Numbered from the stretch's first letter, positions 24,623 to 36,733 are shown. The stretch: DNA of 64,000 nucleotides from Cellvibrio sp. PSBB023 (GCF_002007605.1 NZ_CP019799.1:4147501-4211500); one strand, 5' to 3'. The notes: generated by a model not told the origin, from the sequence alone. Translations and numbers: made by a program.

Positions 24623-25846
24623 GTGGCTAAAGAGAAGTTTGAACGTAACAAGCCCCACGTCAACGTGGGCACCATTGGTCACGTTGACCACGGTAAAACC
24701 ACTCTGACAGCAGCGCTGACTCGCGTTTGTGCAGAAAGCTGGGGTGGCGCGTTTGTTGGTTATGATGGTATCGATAACGCACCTGAAGAAAAGGCGCGCG
24801 GTATTACCATTAATACCTCTCACGTGGAATATGACTCACCAACTCGCCACTACGCGCACGTTGACTGCCCAGGCCACGCCGACTATGTGAAGAACATGAT
24901 CACCGGTGCTGCCCAGATGGACGGTGCAATTCTGGTGTGTGGTGCAACTGATGGTCCAATGCCACAAACTCGTGAACACATCCTGCTGTCTCGTCAGGTA
25001 GGCGTTCCTTACATCGTAGTATTCCTGAACAAGGCTGACTTGTTGGCAGAAGACTGTGGTGGTGTGGGTACTGAAGAGTACAACGAAATGTTGGAATTGG
25101 TAGAAATGGAGCTGCGTGAGCTGCTGTCTACCTATGACTTCCCAGGCGATGATACCCCAATTATTGCTGGTTCTGCGCTGATGGCGTTGAATGGCGAAGA
25201 TGAAAACGGTTTGGGTACCTCTGCGGTACGTAAGCTGGTTGAGTCTCTGGACAGCTACATCCCTGAGCCAGTACGTGCAATTGATCAGCCATTCCTGATG
25301 CCAGTAGAAGACGTATTCTCTATCTCTGGTCGCGGTACTGTAGTAACTGGCCGTGTAGAGCGTGGTGTTGTTAAAGTTGGTGAAGAGATCGCGATCGTTG
25401 GTCTGAAAGACACCGTTAAAACCACCTGTACTGGTGTTGAAATGTTCCGCAAGCTGCTTGACGAAGGTCGCGCCGGTGAGAACGTTGGTGTTCTGTTGCG
25501 TGGTACCAAGCGTGATGATGTTGAGCGTGGCCAAGTTCTATGTAAGCCAGGTTCAGTGACTCCACACACCAAGTTTGAATCAGAAGTGTACGTATTGTCT
25601 AAAGAAGAAGGCGGTCGTCATACTCCATTCTTCAAAGGCTATCGTCCACAGTTCTACTTCCGTACTACTGACGTAACTGGTGCAGTAGAATTGCCGGAAG
25701 GTGTAGAAATGGTAATGCCAGGCGACAACATCAAGATGGTTGTTACCTTGATTCACCCAATCGCGATGGAAGACGGTTTGCGTTTTGCTATCCGTGAAGG
25801 TGGTCGTACTGTTGGTGCTGGCGTAGTTGCCAAGATCATTCAGTAA
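24623..25846 (+). CDS. tuf: elongation factor Tu, copy 2
   Basis: This is the second EF-Tu gene, in the classic fusA-tuf position. It starts with GTG (copy 1 uses ATG) after AGAGG. The first five codons differ only at synonymous or start positions, and from 24635 the DNA matches copy 1 through 25851 with a single synonymous difference at 25834. The 407-aa proteins are identical. Flanking DNA is unrelated, so the identity is confined to the gene. Confidence 0.98.
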   Translation: MAKEKFERNKPHVNVGTIGHVDHGKTTLTAALTRVCAESWGGAFVGYDGIDNAPEEKARGITINTSHVEYDSPTRHYAHVDCPGHADYVKNMITGAAQMDGAILVCGATDGPMPQTREHILLSRQVGVPYIVVFLNKADLLAEDCGGVGTEEYNEMLELVEMELRELLSTYDFPGDDTPIIAGSALMALNGEDENGLGTSAVRKLVESLDSYIPEPVRAIDQPFLMPVEDVFSISGRGTVVTGRVERGVVKVGEEIAIVGLKDTVKTTCTGVEMFRKLLDEGRAGENVGVLLRGTKRDDVERGQVLCKPGSVTPHTKFESEVYVLSKEEGGRHTPFFKGYRPQFYFRTTDVTGAVELPEGVEMVMPGDNIKMVVTLIHPIAMEDGLRFAIREGGRTVGAGVVAKIIQ

Positions 25847-25858
25847 TTGAAGGTCAAT

Positions 25859-25888
25859 AAAAAGCGGGCCCTTGTGGCCCGCTTTTTA
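25859..25888 (+). terminator. terminator after tuf copy 2
   Basis: AAAAAGCGGGCC and GGCCCGCTTTTT form a long stem around a short loop with a run of five T. It ends the str operon. Confidence 0.93.
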
Positions 25889-25948
25889 TTTTGGTGGGTG
25901 GCTTTTTTGGTTGGTTGATCAATAAACAATGCTTTTATTGTTTATTTG

Positions 25949-26367
<419 letters not shown>

Positions 26368-26470
26368 GTAAATGTTTAAGGTTCGGACGCACTGGGTGTC
26401 CGAACTGTGTAACGCTCTGAAATGGGCGGCCATAGCGGGTAAAAGCCCCGTACACTAAGAGGTTAGTAAA

Positions 26471-27115
26471 ATGACGATTGGTATTGTCGGCCGCAAAAGC
26501 GGTATGACTCGTGTATTTACCGATGATGGTGTTTCCATTCCTGTTTCTGTGATTGAGGTTGAACCTAATCGCATCACTCAGGTTAAAAGCGTAGATACTG
26601 ATGGCTATTCTGCTGTGCAGGTTACCATTGGTACTCGTCGCGCCTCCCGTGTTACCAAATCCGAAGCCGGTCACTTCGCCAAAGCTAATGTTGAGGCGGG
26701 TCGTGGTGTTTGGGAATTGCGTAACGAAGCTCAAGAAGCTTTCGAAGTTGGTGCAACAATCACTGTGGATGTTTTCTCTGCAGGTCAAATGATTGATGTT
26801 ACCGGCACATCTAAAGGTAAAGGTTTTGCTGGCGGTATTAAGCGCTGGAATTTCGGTATGCAAGATGCGACTCACGGTAACTCCCGTTCGCACCGTGTAC
26901 TGGGTTCTATTGGCCAGTGTCAATCTCCAGGTCGCGTATTCAAAGGCAAGAAAATGGCTGGTCACTTGGGTGCTGAGCGTGTAACCGTTCAAAACCTCGA
27001 GATAGTCCGTGTCGATGCTGAACGCAATCTGCTTCTTGTTAAGGGTGCTATTCCTGGTGCTCCAGGTGGCGACGTTATTGTGCGTCCTGCTGTTAAAGCG
27101 CGCACTAACGGTTAA
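26471..27115 (+). CDS. rplC: 50S ribosomal protein L3
   Basis: L3 is an early assembly protein near the peptidyl transferase centre. The 214-aa protein has [13 protein letters not shown] at the start and the loop with [21 protein letters not shown] that reaches the A-site cleft. A 103-base gap from rpsJ contains a hairpin (GTTCGGAC / GTCCGAAC, 26381-26405) without a T tract. Confidence 0.98.
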   Translation: MTIGIVGRKSGMTRVFTDDGVSIPVSVIEVEPNRITQVKSVDTDGYSAVQVTIGTRRASRVTKSEAGHFAKANVEAGRGVWELRNEAQEAFEVGATITVDVFSAGQMIDVTGTSKGKGFAGGIKRWNFGMQDATHGNSRSHRVLGSIGQCQSPGRVFKGKKMAGHLGAERVTVQNLEIVRVDAERNLLLVKGAIPGAPGGDVIVRPAVKARTNG

Positions 27116-27135
27116 GTATCCGAGGGGAATCGACC

Positions 27136-27750
27136 ATGGAATTAAATATTGTTAGTCCCGGTGGTGCCCAAGGTACAGTTTCTGTATCTGAGGTTGCCTT
27201 CGGTAGAGAGTTTAATCAAGATCTGGTTCATCAAGCTGTTGTTGCCTATATGGCTGGTGCTCGCCAAGGCACTAAAGCACAGAAAACTCGTGCAGAAGTT
27301 TCTGGCGGCGGCAAGAAGCCATGGCGTCAAAAGGGTACCGGTCGCGCTCGTGCTGGTACCATCCGCAGCCCAATTTGGCGTGGTGGTGGTGCAACTTTTG
27401 CGGCTAAGCCTCGCAATTTTGAACAAAAACTTAACAAGAAAATGTATCGTGCTGCACTGCAGTGCATTCTGTCTGAGTTAAATCGTCAGAATCGTTTGAT
27501 TGTTGTAGAAAGTTTTGATGTTGATGCACCTAAGACCAAAGCACTTGTGCAAAAGTTGGCTCAATTTGACTTGACTGATGCGCTGATCGTGACTGAAGAG
27601 ATGAGCGAGAATCTGTTCCTTGCATCGCGCAACTTGTACAAAGTTGGCGTTATCGATGTTCAGGGTGTGGATCCCGTAAGTCTGATCGGTTTCGACAAAG
27701 TAGTTGTAACTGTGCCTGCTCTGAAAAAATTTGAGGAGATCCTGGGATGA
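27136..27750 (+). CDS. rplD: 50S ribosomal protein L4
   Basis: L4 lines the polypeptide exit tunnel; in E. coli it also represses the S10 operon. The 204-aa protein contains the tunnel loop [20 protein letters not shown] and SPIWRGGG. It overlaps rplW by 4 bases (ATGA). Confidence 0.98.
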   Translation: MELNIVSPGGAQGTVSVSEVAFGREFNQDLVHQAVVAYMAGARQGTKAQKTRAEVSGGGKKPWRQKGTGRARAGTIRSPIWRGGGATFAAKPRNFEQKLNKKMYRAALQCILSELNRQNRLIVVESFDVDAPKTKALVQKLAQFDLTDALIVTEEMSENLFLASRNLYKVGVIDVQGVDPVSLIGFDKVVVTVPALKKFEEILG

Positions 27751-28043
27751 ACCAAGAACGCATTTATAAAGTGTTGCTAGGTCCTGTGGTGTCTGAGAAG
27801 TCAGCTGCAGCTGGTGAAACTGGTAATCAAGTCGTTTTCAAAGTATTGGCTGATGCCAATAAAGTGGAAATTAAAGCCGCAGTTCAGGCGCTGTTCAATG
27901 CAAAAGTTGAATCAGTTCGCGTACTGAATGTTAAGGGCAAAACCAAGCGTACACGCTACGGAATCGGCAAGAGAAGCGATTGGAAAAAAGCGTATGTACG
28001 TCTTGAGCAAGGTCAAGAAATCGACTTTGCGGTAGCTGAGTAA
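27747..28043 (+). CDS. rplW: 50S ribosomal protein L23
   Basis: L23 sits at the tunnel exit and docks trigger factor and SRP. The 98-aa protein starts [19 protein letters not shown] and contains [18 protein letters not shown]. It is coupled to rplD by a 4-base overlap. Confidence 0.98.
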   Translation: MNQERIYKVLLGPVVSEKSAAAGETGNQVVFKVLADANKVEIKAAVQALFNAKVESVRVLNVKGKTKRTRYGIGKRSDWKKAYVRLEQGQEIDFAVAE

Positions 28044-28056
28044 GGGGATTGTTGCA

Positions 28057-28884
28057 ATGCCAATTGTAAAATGTAAACCAACCTCTCCAGGTCGCCGCTT
28101 TGTAGTAAAAGTTGTCAATCCGGATTTGTACAAAGGTGACCCCTTTGCGCCATTGTTGGACAAAAAGTCCAAGTCAGGTGGTCGTAACAATACCGGTCGC
28201 ATTACTACTCGCCATGTTGGTGGCGGCCATAAACAACATTACCGTGTAGTTGATTTCCGTCGTAACAAAGACGGCATCCCTGCAACTGTTGAGCGCATTG
28301 AGTACGATCCAAATCGTACTGCTTATATTGCACTCGTATGTTATGCAGATGGTGAGCGTCGCTACATCATTGCGCCCAAAGGCTTGAGCGCTGGTGACAA
28401 AATTGAGTCGGGTAATGCCGCTGCTATTAAAGTCGGTAATGCTCTTCCAATCCGTAACATCCCGTTGGGTAGTGTAATTCACTGCGTCGAATTGAAGCCT
28501 GGTAAAGGTGCTCAAGTTGCTCGCTCTGCGGGTGCTTCTGCCCAGTTGGTAGCGCGTGATGGTGCATATGCAACATTGCGTTTGCGCAGTGGTGAAATGC
28601 GTAAGGTGTTGAGCGATTGTCGCGCAACGCTCGGCGAAGTCTCTAACAGTGAGCACAACCTGCGCTCATTGGGCAAGGCAGGCGCTAAACGCTGGCTCGG
28701 TATTCGTCCTACTGTTCGCGGTGTTGCGATGAACCCTGTAGATCACCCAATGGGTGGTGGTGAGGGTCGTACCTCTGGTGGTCGTCATCCAGTTTCACCA
28801 TGGGGCGTTCCAACCAAGGGTTACAAAACGCGCAGCAACAAGCGCACCGATAACATGATTGTTCGTCGTCGCGATAAGAAATAA
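28057..28884 (+). CDS. rplB: 50S ribosomal protein L2
   Basis: L2 supports the peptidyl transferase centre and subunit joining. The 275-aa protein carries the conserved C-terminal [16 protein letters not shown], including the histidine implicated in activity, and [15 protein letters not shown]. It is 13 bases after rplW. Confidence 0.98.
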   Translation: MPIVKCKPTSPGRRFVVKVVNPDLYKGDPFAPLLDKKSKSGGRNNTGRITTRHVGGGHKQHYRVVDFRRNKDGIPATVERIEYDPNRTAYIALVCYADGERRYIIAPKGLSAGDKIESGNAAAIKVGNALPIRNIPLGSVIHCVELKPGKGAQVARSAGASAQLVARDGAYATLRLRSGEMRKVLSDCRATLGEVSNSEHNLRSLGKAGAKRWLGIRPTVRGVAMNPVDHPMGGGEGRTSGGRHPVSPWGVPTKGYKTRSNKRTDNMIVRRRDKK

Positions 28885-28918
28885 GCGCCGACTTAACAGC
28901 TGAATAGAGGAAGAGACA

Positions 28919-29197
28919 GTGCCACGTTCACTGAAAAAAGGTCCTTTTATCGATCTTCACCTGATTAAGAAGGTCGAAGCTGCGATCGCGAGTAATGATC
29001 GTCGTCCAATTAAGACTTGGTCGCGCCGTTCCATGATTATGCCGGAAATGGTGGGTTTGACCTTGGCTGTGCACAATGGGCGTCAGCATGTTCCGGTCCT
29101 GGTTAACGAAGAAATGGTTGGCCATAAGCTTGGCGAATTTGCAGCAACCCGCACTTATCGTGGCCATGCCGCTGATAAGAAAGCGAAAAAACGCTAA
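28919..29197 (+). CDS. rpsS: 30S ribosomal protein S19
   Basis: S19 forms part of the 30S head and the B1 bridges. The 92-aa protein starts [19 protein letters not shown] from a GTG codon preceded by GAGGAAGAG. The signature [18 protein letters not shown] is intact. Confidence 0.98.
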   Translation: MPRSLKKGPFIDLHLIKKVEAAIASNDRRPIKTWSRRSMIMPEMVGLTLAVHNGRQHVPVLVNEEMVGHKLGEFAATRTYRGHAADKKAKKR

Positions 29198-29209
29198 TCG
29201 AGGTATACG

Positions 29210-29542
29210 ATGGAAGTAGCAGCAAAATTAAGCGGTGCTCGTCTGTCGGCGCAAAAAGCGCGTTTGGTTGCCGATCAAATTCGCGGTAAAGGCGTTGAAG
29301 ACGCGCTTGATATCCTTGCATTTAGTACCAAAAAAGGTGCAGCGATTATCAAGAAAGTACTCGAATCTGCAATTGCAAATGCCGAGCACAACGAAGGCGC
29401 TGATGTTGACGAGTTGAAAGTAAAAACGATTTTTGTAGACGAAGGTGTGAGCCTCAAGCGCATTAAGCCGCGTGCGAAGGGTCGTGCTGACCGTATTACA
29501 AAGCGTACTTGTCATATCACCGTTAAAGTAGCCGATAAGTAA
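29210..29542 (+). CDS. rplV: 50S ribosomal protein L22
   Basis: L22 reaches into the exit tunnel with a long hairpin. The 110-aa protein contains [17 protein letters not shown] and the tunnel loop [20 protein letters not shown], where macrolide-resistance changes occur; it looks unmutated. Confidence 0.98.
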   Translation: MEVAAKLSGARLSAQKARLVADQIRGKGVEDALDILAFSTKKGAAIIKKVLESAIANAEHNEGADVDELKVKTIFVDEGVSLKRIKPRAKGRADRITKRTCHITVKVADK

Positions 29543-29553
29543 GAGAGCGCGTT

Positions 29554-30234
29554 ATGGGTCAGAAAGTACATCCAAACGGTATTCGTCTGGGGATCATCAA
29601 AAAGCATACTTCTATTTGGTATGCCGATGGCACCGATTACGCAGACAAACTCAACATTGACTTGAAAGTGCGTGCGTACATTCAAGACAAACTCGCTAGT
29701 GCGTCAGTTAGCCGCGTTGATATTGAGCGCCCCGCTAATACTGCGCGCATTACTATTCACACTGCCCGTCCAGGTATTGTGATTGGTAAGAAAGGTGAGG
29801 ATGTTGATAAGTTGCGCGCTGAAGTAAGCAAGCAAATGGGCGTGCCTGTTCATATTAATATTGAAGAGATTCGCAAGCCCGATTTGGATGCAGCTTTAGT
29901 GGCACAAGGCGTGGCTCAGCAACTTGAGCGTCGTGTAATGTTCCGTCGTGCGATGAAGCGCGCGGTACAAAATGCAATGCGTCAAGGCGCTGAAGGTATC
30001 AAAATCCAAGTGGGTGGCCGCTTGGGTGGTGCCGAAATCGCTCGTAGTGAGTGGTATCGCGAAGGTCGTGTACCTCTGCACACTTTGCGTGCAGATATCG
30101 ATTATGCAACAGCAGAAGCGAGCACTACCTACGGTATCATTGGTGTGAAAGTGTGGATTTTCAAAGGCGAAGTTATCGGTGATGTTACTGAAACCGAAGC
30201 AGCGTCCAAGAAAAAAGCCGCTAAATCCAAGTAA
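29554..30234 (+). CDS. rpsC: 30S ribosomal protein S3
   Basis: S3 lies at the mRNA entry channel and contributes to ribosomal helicase activity. The 226-aa protein starts [14 protein letters not shown], has the KH-type [11 protein letters not shown], and ends with a Lys-rich tail. It is 11 bases after rplV. Confidence 0.98.
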   Translation: MGQKVHPNGIRLGIIKKHTSIWYADGTDYADKLNIDLKVRAYIQDKLASASVSRVDIERPANTARITIHTARPGIVIGKKGEDVDKLRAEVSKQMGVPVHINIEEIRKPDLDAALVAQGVAQQLERRVMFRRAMKRAVQNAMRQGAEGIKIQVGGRLGGAEIARSEWYREGRVPLHTLRADIDYATAEASTTYGIIGVKVWIFKGEVIGDVTETEAASKKKAAKSK

Positions 30235-30246
30235 GGGGTACGCATC

Positions 30247-30660
30247 ATGTTACAACCTAAGCGTACAAAGTTTCGCAAGCAGATGAAAGGCCGCAACCGC
30301 GGTCTGGCCCAGCGTGGTTCCAAAGTTAGCTTTGGTGATTTCGGCTTGAAAGCAACTGGTCGCGGTCGCATTACTGCGCGTCAAATTGAAGCAGCACGTC
30401 GTGCGATGACTCGTCACGTTAAGCGTGGCGGTAAAATCTGGATCCGTGTGTTCCCTGATAAGCCGATTACAGCTAAACCACTCGAAGTTCGTATGGGTAG
30501 CGGTAAAGGTGGTGTGGAATACTGGGTAGCGCAAATTCGCCCAGGCAAGGTTCTCTATGAGATGGACGGTGTTAGTGAGCAATTAGCTCGTGAAGCCTTC
30601 GCACTTGCTGCAGCTAAATTGCCAATTACAACAACATTTGTTAAACGTTCGGTGATGTGA
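30247..30660 (+). CDS. rplP: 50S ribosomal protein L16
   Basis: L16 organises the A-site tRNA region of the 50S. The 137-aa protein starts [19 protein letters not shown] and includes [19 protein letters not shown]. Its stop TGA overlaps the ATG of rpmC by one base. Confidence 0.98.
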   Translation: MLQPKRTKFRKQMKGRNRGLAQRGSKVSFGDFGLKATGRGRITARQIEAARRAMTRHVKRGGKIWIRVFPDKPITAKPLEVRMGSGKGGVEYWVAQIRPGKVLYEMDGVSEQLAREAFALAAAKLPITTTFVKRSVM

Positions 30661-30851
30661 TGAAAGCTTCAGAACTCCGCGAAAAATCCGTCGAAGAGCT
30701 GAATGGCGTCTTGTTGGAACAATTGAAAGAGCAGTTCAAGTTGCGTATGCAAGCTTCTACTGGCCAATTGAACCAATCGCACTTGCTGTCGCAAGTTCGT
30801 AAAGACATCGCACGCATCAAGACGGCGCTTAGTCAAAAGGCAGGTAAGTAA
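30660..30851 (+). CDS. rpmC: 50S ribosomal protein L29
   Basis: L29 lies next to L23 at the exit tunnel. The 63-aa protein starts [16 protein letters not shown] from the ATG at 30660. An in-frame GTG one codon earlier is possible but would add only one Met. A TGATG stop-start junction with rplP implies translational coupling. Confidence 0.97.
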   Translation: MKASELREKSVEELNGVLLEQLKEQFKLRMQASTGQLNQSHLLSQVRKDIARIKTALSQKAGK

Positions 30852-30853
30852 CG

Positions 30854-31120
30854 ATGACTCAAGAAACTAAAGTGGCTCGTACACTGACTGGCAAAGTTGT
30901 CAGCGACAAGATGGATAAAACCATCACCGTGTTGATTGAGCGTCGTGTTAAACACGAGCTTTATGGCAAATACACCACTAAATCATCCAAGCTTCACGCT
31001 CACGATGAAAAGAATGAGTGCAAGACGGGTGACATAGTGACTGTATCTGAGTCGCGTCCCCTGTCGAAAACCAAGACCTGGTCTTTAGTGAAAATTGAAG
31101 AGCGCGCCTCAGAAGTCTAA
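30854..31120 (+). CDS. rpsQ: 30S ribosomal protein S17
   Basis: S17 is a primary 16S-binding protein. The 88-aa protein contains [18 protein letters not shown] and [15 protein letters not shown], both family signatures. It begins 2 bases after rpmC, closing the S10 operon. Confidence 0.98.
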   Translation: MTQETKVARTLTGKVVSDKMDKTITVLIERRVKHELYGKYTTKSSKLHAHDEKNECKTGDIVTVSESRPLSKTKTWSLVKIEERASEV

Positions 31121-31159
31121 GACTTCCGCGCTTTTGTAAGTCAGTTTCGGAGACGGACG

Positions 31160-31528
31160 ATGATTCAAACAGAAAGCTACTTAGATGTTGCTGACAACAG
31201 CGGTGCTCGCCGAGTCATGTGCATCAAGGTTCTTGGCGGCTCTCACCGTCGCTATGCGGCGGTTGGTGACATCATCAAAGTGACCGTTAAGGAAGCAATT
31301 CCTCGCGGCAAGGTGAAGAAAGGCCAAGTAATGAAGGCAGTTGTTGTGCGCACCAAAAAAGGCGTGCGTCGTCAAGACGGTTCATTAATCAAGTTTGACG
31401 ATAATGCTGCCGTACTGCTGAATAACCAAGATGCTCCGATTGGTACCCGTATTTTCGGACCTGTAACTCGTGAGTTGCGTGGCGAGAAATTTATGAAAAT
31501 CATTTCTTTGGCGCCTGAAGTGCTGTAA
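31160..31528 (+). CDS. rplN: 50S ribosomal protein L14
   Basis: L14 is part of intersubunit bridges and the RsfS silencing site. The 122-aa protein starts [18 protein letters not shown] and ends [14 protein letters not shown]. It heads the spc gene group, only 39 bases after rpsQ with no terminator or clear promoter, so it may be read from the S10 promoter. Confidence 0.98.
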   Translation: MIQTESYLDVADNSGARRVMCIKVLGGSHRRYAAVGDIIKVTVKEAIPRGKVKKGQVMKAVVVRTKKGVRRQDGSLIKFDDNAAVLLNNQDAPIGTRIFGPVTRELRGEKFMKIISLAPEVL

Positions 31529-31562
31529 GCACTTCACGCTGAAGAGTCGAGGGCAGAAATAA

Positions 31563-31880
31563 ATGCGTAAAATTAAACGTGATGACGAAGTGATTGTTAT
31601 CGCCGGACGTGACAAAGGCAAGCGCGGTAAAGTGGTTCGCGTATTGGCTGAAGATCGTTTGATTGTAAGCGGCATTAACATGATCAAGAAGCACCAAAAA
31701 CCAAACCCTCAATTGGGTGTGGCTGGTGGAATCGTTGAAAAAGAAGCTGCGATTCATGCTTCAAATGTTGCTATCTACAATCCAGCAACAAAGAAAGCTG
31801 ACCGCGTAGGTTTCAAAGTGCTTGAAAATGGCGACAAAGTTCGTGTTTTCAAATCCAATGGCGAAACCCTAGGGGCGTAA
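31563..31880 (+). CDS. rplX: 50S ribosomal protein L24
   Basis: L24 is an assembly initiator near the tunnel exit. The 105-aa protein has the KOW motif [16 protein letters not shown] and [13 protein letters not shown]. It precedes rplE by 6 bases. Confidence 0.98.
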   Translation: MRKIKRDDEVIVIAGRDKGKRGKVVRVLAEDRLIVSGINMIKKHQKPNPQLGVAGGIVEKEAAIHASNVAIYNPATKKADRVGFKVLENGDKVRVFKSNGETLGA

Positions 31881-31886
31881 TGAAAC

Positions 31887-32426
31887 ATGGCTAGGCTAAA
31901 AGAACTTTACGTTAAAGAACTCGCCCCTAAACTCAAAGAAGAGTTGGGTTTGGCGAACGTGATGGAAGTGCCGCGCATTACTAAAATCACTCTTAATATG
32001 GGTGTTGGTGAAGCGACTGGCGACAAGAAGATCCTTGATAACGCCGTTAACGATCTGGTAAAAATTGCTGGTCAGAAAGTGGTTGTAACTAACTCTCGTA
32101 AATCTATCGCGGGTTTTAAAATTCGTGATGGTTGGCCGATTGGTTGCAAAGTAACTCTGCGCTCGGATCGTATGTACGAATTCTTGGATCGTTTGATCAC
32201 TATTGCTATTCCTCGTATTCGCGATTTCCGCGGTATTAGTCCAAAGCAATTTGATGGTCGCGGCAACTTTTCAATGGGTGTTACTGAACAAATTATTTTC
32301 CCCGAAATCGACTACGACAAAGTAGATCGCTTGCGTGGTCTTGATATTTGTATCACTACCACTGCTCGTACCGATGATGAAGGTCGCGCATTGTTGAAAG
32401 CATTTAACTTCCCTTTCAAAGGTTAA
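31887..32426 (+). CDS. rplE: 50S ribosomal protein L5
   Basis: L5 binds 5S rRNA and contacts P-site tRNA. The 179-aa protein starts [20 protein letters not shown] and has [18 protein letters not shown]. In E. coli the S8 repressor binds near the rplE start; the equivalent was not traced here. Confidence 0.98.
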   Translation: MARLKELYVKELAPKLKEELGLANVMEVPRITKITLNMGVGEATGDKKILDNAVNDLVKIAGQKVVVTNSRKSIAGFKIRDGWPIGCKVTLRSDRMYEFLDRLITIAIPRIRDFRGISPKQFDGRGNFSMGVTEQIIFPEIDYDKVDRLRGLDICITTTARTDDEGRALLKAFNFPFKG

Positions 32427-32435
32427 GGTGACGTC

Positions 32436-32741
32436 ATGGCTAAAAAATCTATGATTGCACGCGAAGTTAAACGTGCAGAAACCGTGAAAAAATTTGCCGC
32501 CAAGCGTGCAGAATTGAAAGCAATTATCGTCAGCCCTTCATCATCTGAAGAGCAAGTATGGGAAGCGCAAATCAAACTGCAAAAAATGCCTCGCGATGCT
32601 AGTGCTTCACGTCAGCGTAACCGCTGCCGCGTAACTGGTCGTCCACATGGTGTTTACCGCAAATTCGGCCTGTGCCGTCACAAGTTGCGCGAAGCAGCCA
32701 TGCGTGGTGATGTCCCCGGCTTGGTTAAGGCCAGCTGGTAA
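32436..32741 (+). CDS. rpsN: 30S ribosomal protein S14
   Basis: S14 belongs to the 30S head. The 101-aa protein is the long form without zinc: it lacks the paired CxxC motifs and has [20 protein letters not shown] instead. This matches the usual gammaproteobacterial type. Confidence 0.98.
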   Translation: MAKKSMIAREVKRAETVKKFAAKRAELKAIIVSPSSSEEQVWEAQIKLQKMPRDASASRQRNRCRVTGRPHGVYRKFGLCRHKLREAAMRGDVPGLVKASW

Positions 32742-32771
32742 GCCTCGGCTTAATTTTAGGAGCAGAATCTG

Positions 32772-33164
32772 ATGAGCATGCAAGATCCGATGGCAGATAT
32801 GCTGACACGTATTCGCAACGCGCAAAACGTGGGTAAAGCATCTGTAACCATGCCTTCTTCAAAATTGAAAGTAAGCGTGGCAAAAGTACTCTCTGACGAG
32901 GGTTACATTAATGGTTTTTCTGTAAGTGAAGGCGCCAAGCAAGAACTTACCGTTGACCTGAAATACTTTGAAGGCAAGCCAGTTATTGTTGAGCTTGACC
33001 GTGTAAGCCGTCCAGGCTTGCGTAATTATGCTGGTAAAGCTGCTCTGCCAACCGTTCGCGGTGGTTTGGGTATCGCAATTGTATCAACCAGTAAAGGTGT
33101 AATGACTGATCGTGCTGCACGCGCCGCTGGCGTGGGTGGCGAAGTCCTCTGCACAGTATTCTAA
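32772..33164 (+). CDS. rpsH: 30S ribosomal protein S8
   Basis: S8 binds the 16S central domain and represses spc operon translation in E. coli. The 130-aa protein starts [16 protein letters not shown], the family N terminus and length, and ends [10 protein letters not shown]. Confidence 0.98.
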   Translation: MSMQDPMADMLTRIRNAQNVGKASVTMPSSKLKVSVAKVLSDEGYINGFSVSEGAKQELTVDLKYFEGKPVIVELDRVSRPGLRNYAGKAALPTVRGGLGIAIVSTSKGVMTDRAARAAGVGGEVLCTVF

Positions 33165-33177
33165 TTGGGAAATCGTC

Positions 33178-33711
33178 ATGTCACGAGTTGCAAAAAGTCC
33201 GGTTGAAGTACCTGCTGCAGTGACTGTCACTCTTAACGGACAGTCACTGTCCGTTAAAGGCAGCAAAGGTACATTGGCGCTGCAAGTTCATGCAAGCGTA
33301 GAAGTTAAACACGAAAATAACGTGCTTACTTTTGCCCCGCGTGATGGTGCCAAGCAGTCTGATGCACTAGCAGGCACTACCCGTGCGCTAGTAAATAATA
33401 TGGTTTTCGGTGTTAGCCAGGGTTTCGAAAGAAAGCTGTCATTGGTTGGCGTTGGTTATCGTGTTAAAGCTGAAGGCAATACTGTAAACCTGTCTTTGGG
33501 ATATTCTCATCCGGTTAACTACGTTCTTCCTCAGGGCGTATCGGTAGAAACCCCAAGCCAGACCGAAATTGTACTGAAAGCAGCTGACAAGCAATTGCTG
33601 GGTCAAGTTGCTGCAGAAATCCGTGCTTTCCGCGAACCTGAGCCATACAAAGGCAAAGGCGTTCGTTACTCGGATGAAGCAGTACTGCGTAAAGAAGCTA
33701 AGAAGAAGTAG
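33178..33711 (+). CDS. rplF: 50S ribosomal protein L6
   Basis: L6 lies near the sarcin-ricin loop and factor site. The start at 33178 gives 177 aa beginning [16 protein letters not shown] longer in-frame opening inside rpsH is not the true start. The C-terminal [14 protein letters not shown] signature is intact. Confidence 0.97.
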   Translation: MSRVAKSPVEVPAAVTVTLNGQSLSVKGSKGTLALQVHASVEVKHENNVLTFAPRDGAKQSDALAGTTRALVNNMVFGVSQGFERKLSLVGVGYRVKAEGNTVNLSLGYSHPVNYVLPQGVSVETPSQTEIVLKAADKQLLGQVAAEIRAFREPEPYKGKGVRYSDEAVLRKEAKKK

Positions 33712-33720
33712 GGCTAGGAT

Positions 33721-34071
33721 ATGAGCGATAAGAAGCAAACTCGTCTTCGCCGTGCACGCCGTGCCCGCGCCAAGATCCGTGAATTAGGTGTTACTCGTTT
33801 AACGATTCACCGTTCTCCACGCCATATTTACGCACAACTGATTTCTGGTGACGGTGCTCGCGTTCTCGCGAGTGCCTCTACTCTGGATAAAGAGTTGCGC
33901 AGTGGTAAAACTGGTAACGCTGAAGCAGCTAAAGCTGTAGGTGCTCTGATTGCTGAGCGCGCTAAAGCTGCTGGTGTCACCCAGGTAGCTTTTGACCGCA
34001 GTGGTTTTAAATACCACGGTCGTGTGAAAGCTCTGGCTGACGCAGCGCGTGAAGGCGGATTGGAATTCTAA
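33721..34071 (+). CDS. rplR: 50S ribosomal protein L18
   Basis: L18 binds 5S rRNA. The 116-aa protein has [15 protein letters not shown] and [22 protein letters not shown], both typical. It follows rplF by 9 bases. Confidence 0.98.
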   Translation: MSDKKQTRLRRARRARAKIRELGVTRLTIHRSPRHIYAQLISGDGARVLASASTLDKELRSGKTGNAEAAKAVGALIAERAKAAGVTQVAFDRSGFKYHGRVKALADAAREGGLEF

Positions 34072-34080
34072 AGGTGAGAT

Positions 34081-34590
34081 ATGGCATACGCTAAGAAAGA
34101 AGAAGACAACAACGAAGGCTTGCAAGAAAAACTAGTTCAAGTTAATCGTGTTGCTAAAACTGTTAAGGGTGGTCGTATCTTTCAATTTACCGCACTGACA
34201 GTAGTTGGTGATGGTAATGGTAAAGTGGGTTTCGGTCGCGGCAAAGCGCGTGAAGTCCCGATTGCTATTCAAAAGGCGATGGAAGCAGCTCGTCGCAATA
34301 TGATCACTGTTGAATTGAATGGCGATACCATTCAATACCCAACCAAAGGTGTTCATGGCGCGTCTAAAGTTTATATGCAGCCAGCGTCACAAGGTACTGG
34401 TGTAATCGCTGGCGGTGCAATGCGCGCTGTGCTCGAAATCGCCGGTATTCAGAACGTTCTTTCCAAGTGCTACGGCTCTACCAACCCGGTAAACGTAGTT
34501 CGCGCTACTTTTAACGCGTTAAAAGAAATGACTTCTCCTGAAGCCGTTGCTGCAAAACGTGGTAAGAGTGTTGAAGATATTCTGAACTAA
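34081..34590 (+). CDS. rpsE: 30S ribosomal protein S5
   Basis: S5 acts in decoding accuracy and the mRNA entry channel. The 169-aa protein has the S5 signature [20 protein letters not shown] and the C-terminal fold. The start context GGTGAGATATG is good. Confidence 0.98.
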   Translation: MAYAKKEEDNNEGLQEKLVQVNRVAKTVKGGRIFQFTALTVVGDGNGKVGFGRGKAREVPIAIQKAMEAARRNMITVELNGDTIQYPTKGVHGASKVYMQPASQGTGVIAGGAMRAVLEIAGIQNVLSKCYGSTNPVNVVRATFNALKEMTSPEAVAAKRGKSVEDILN

Positions 34591-34624
34591 TCGATTTTTC
34601 GATTACTAGATGGCGGAATTCACC

Positions 34625-34810
34625 ATGTCAAAGAAAATGATTAAAGTGACCCAGGTTAAGAGCACAGCTCACCGCCTGGAGAGCCACAAGGCTTGCGTAA
34701 GAGGCCTTGGGTTGCGTCGCATTCGTCACACTGTTGAAGTAGAAGATACTCCATCAGTGCGTGGAATGATTAATGTAGTTAACTATCTGGTTAAGGTAGA
34801 GGGAGAATAA
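34625..34810 (+). CDS. rpmD: 50S ribosomal protein L30
   Basis: L30 is a small 50S protein. The start ATG at 34625 gives 61 aa, [20 protein letters not shown]. An in-frame ATG at 34610 would add five residues without family support. The stop is one base before rplO. Confidence 0.95.
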   Translation: MSKKMIKVTQVKSTAHRLESHKACVRGLGLRRIRHTVEVEDTPSVRGMINVVNYLVKVEGE

Positions 34811-34811
34811 G

Positions 34812-35246
34812 ATGCGTCTGAATACCCTTAGCCCGGCACCGGGCAGTACACATGCGAAAAAGCGTGTGGGTCGTGGTATCGGTAGTGGTTTGGGTAAAAC
34901 TGCTGGCCGTGGTCACAAAGGTTTGAAATCTCGCTCTGGTGGTTCTGTAAGACCAGGATTTGAAGGCGGTCAAATGCCCCTGCAAATTCGTCTGCCTAAA
35001 TACGGTTTTACCTCACGTATTAGCTTGGTTTCTGCAGAAATCCGTTTGTCAGAATTGAATGCTGTAGAGGGTTCAATTGTTGATATCGAGACTCTGAAAC
35101 AAGCAGGTTTGATTAGTTCTGTTATCAAACGTGTAAAGATTTTCGCTTCAGGCGAAGTCAAAAAAGCTGTCACTGTTAAAGGCCTGTCTGTATCAAAAGG
35201 TGCTAAAGCAGCGATTGAAGCCGCTGGCGGAACAGTAGAAGAGTAA
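34812..35246 (+). CDS. rplO: 50S ribosomal protein L15
   Basis: L15 is a late-assembly 50S protein. The 144-aa product starts [21 protein letters not shown] and has the Gly-rich [16 protein letters not shown]. It is 10 bases before secY. Confidence 0.98.
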   Translation: MRLNTLSPAPGSTHAKKRVGRGIGSGLGKTAGRGHKGLKSRSGGSVRPGFEGGQMPLQIRLPKYGFTSRISLVSAEIRLSELNAVEGSIVDIETLKQAGLISSVIKRVKIFASGEVKKAVTVKGLSVSKGAKAAIEAAGGTVEE

Positions 35247-35256
35247 CGAGGCGCGA

Positions 35257-36594
35257 ATGGCAACTCCAGGTAATCTGCCATTAGCAAATCAAAGAGGCTT
35301 AGGCGAGCTATGGGCTCGCCTGCGCTTTTTGTTTCTGGCAATAGTGATTTATCGTATAGGTACTCATATACCTGTACCGGGTTTGGATCCAGAAAGAATT
35401 GCGAATCTGTTTAACCAGAATCAAGGCACTATTTTGGGCATGTTCAACATGTTCTCGGGTGGTGCGCTGGAGCGGATGAGTATTCTGGCTTTAGGTATCA
35501 TGCCCTATATCTCTGCATCGATTATTATGCAGTTGCTTACGGCAGTTACTCCTTCGCTGGAACAGTTGAAAAAAGAAGGTGATGCTGGTCGTCGCAAGAT
35601 TAATCAGTACACTCGCTACTTTACAGTGGTGCTTGCTACAGTTCAGGCGCTTGCCATGGCGGTAAGTTTTTCATCTTACGCATTCGGTGGTGAACCTGGA
35701 TTTTCTTACTACTTCATAGCTGTAGTGTCTTTGGTTACAGGCGCTGTGTTCATGATGTGGCTAGGTGAGCAAGTAACTGAACGCGGTATTGGTAACGGTA
35801 TATCCATGCTGATTTTTGCAGGTATTGTTGCCGGAATGCCAAGTGCCATTGGTCAAGCGTTTGAAAGTGCCCGCCAGGGTGACTTACACATTATCGCATT
35901 ACTGATTATTAGTATCCTTGCTATTGCAGTAATTTGGTTTGTGGTTCGTATTGAGCGTGGTCAGCGTCGCATTACTGTAAATTATGCGAAACGCCAACAA
36001 GGTCGCCAAGGGTATGCAGCACAAAGTAGTCATTTGCCTTTGAAGATTAATATGGCTGGTGTTATTCCTGCAATTTTTGCCAGTAGTATTTTGTTGTTCC
36101 CGGCATCTATCGCCCAATGGTTTGGTCAGGGTGGCGAGGGTGTAGTAAATGAAATGCTGCAAGAATTGGCATTGGCTATTGGCCCAGGTCAACCGTTATA
36201 TATTCTGTTCTTTGCTGGATTAATAACGTTTTTCTGTTTCTTCTACACGGCATTGATGTTCAACCCGAAAGAAGTCGCAGATAACTTGAAAAAGTCGGGT
36301 GCATATATTCCAGGTATTCGTCCTGGTGAGCATTCCGCTAAGTATATTGATAGTGTTCTTACTCGTTTAACCGTAGTTGGCGCTATCTATATGTCGGCAG
36401 TTTGTTTGCTTCCTGAGTTCCTTGTAGTTGCCACTGGTGTGCCATTCTACTTGGGCGGTACCTCACTGCTTATCGTAGTGGTTGTGGTAATGGACTTTAT
36501 GTCTCAGGTGCAGGCTCACTTGATGTCTCATCAATATGAATCATTGATGAAGAAGTCAAATTTGAAAGGATATGGCAGCGGTAACGCTCGCTAA
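35257..36594 (+). CDS. secY: preprotein translocase subunit SecY
   Basis: SecY is the protein-conducting channel of the inner membrane. The 445-aa protein has ten hydrophobic segments. The first follows [25 protein letters not shown], and the plug region [20 protein letters not shown] is present. The basic loop KRQQGRQG that contacts SecA is also seen. It partners SecE (9080-9448). Confidence 0.98.
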   Translation: MATPGNLPLANQRGLGELWARLRFLFLAIVIYRIGTHIPVPGLDPERIANLFNQNQGTILGMFNMFSGGALERMSILALGIMPYISASIIMQLLTAVTPSLEQLKKEGDAGRRKINQYTRYFTVVLATVQALAMAVSFSSYAFGGEPGFSYYFIAVVSLVTGAVFMMWLGEQVTERGIGNGISMLIFAGIVAGMPSAIGQAFESARQGDLHIIALLIISILAIAVIWFVVRIERGQRRITVNYAKRQQGRQGYAAQSSHLPLKINMAGVIPAIFASSILLFPASIAQWFGQGGEGVVNEMLQELALAIGPGQPLYILFFAGLITFFCFFYTALMFNPKEVADNLKKSGAYIPGIRPGEHSAKYIDSVLTRLTVVGAIYMSAVCLLPEFLVVATGVPFYLGGTSLLIVVVVVMDFMSQVQAHLMSHQYESLMKKSNLKGYGSGNAR

Positions 36595-36616
36595 TCCGCG
36601 ATATTGAGGTTGAATC

Positions 36617-36733
36617 ATGAAAGTTCGTGCTTCTGTTAAAAAGATTTGTCGCAATTGCAAAATGGTGCGTCGCAACGGTGTTTTGCGTGTTATCTGCAGT
36701 GTTGAGCCGCGTCATAAGCAGCGTCAAGGCTAA
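36617..36733 (+). CDS. rpmJ: 50S ribosomal protein L36
   Basis: This 38-aa protein, [19 protein letters not shown] onward, is the zinc-ribbon L36. Its ligands are C11, C14, C27 and H33, so it is the zinc-binding form. It follows secY by 22 bases, after TTGAGG, and ends the spc group. It is easy to miss because of its size. Confidence 0.96.
   Translation: MKVRASVKKICRNCKMVRRNGVLRVICSVEPRHKQRQG

Noticed and set aside
26381..26405. Hairpin between rpsJ and rplC as a terminator
   Set aside because: It has an 8-bp stem but no T tract, and the genes are expected to be co-transcribed.
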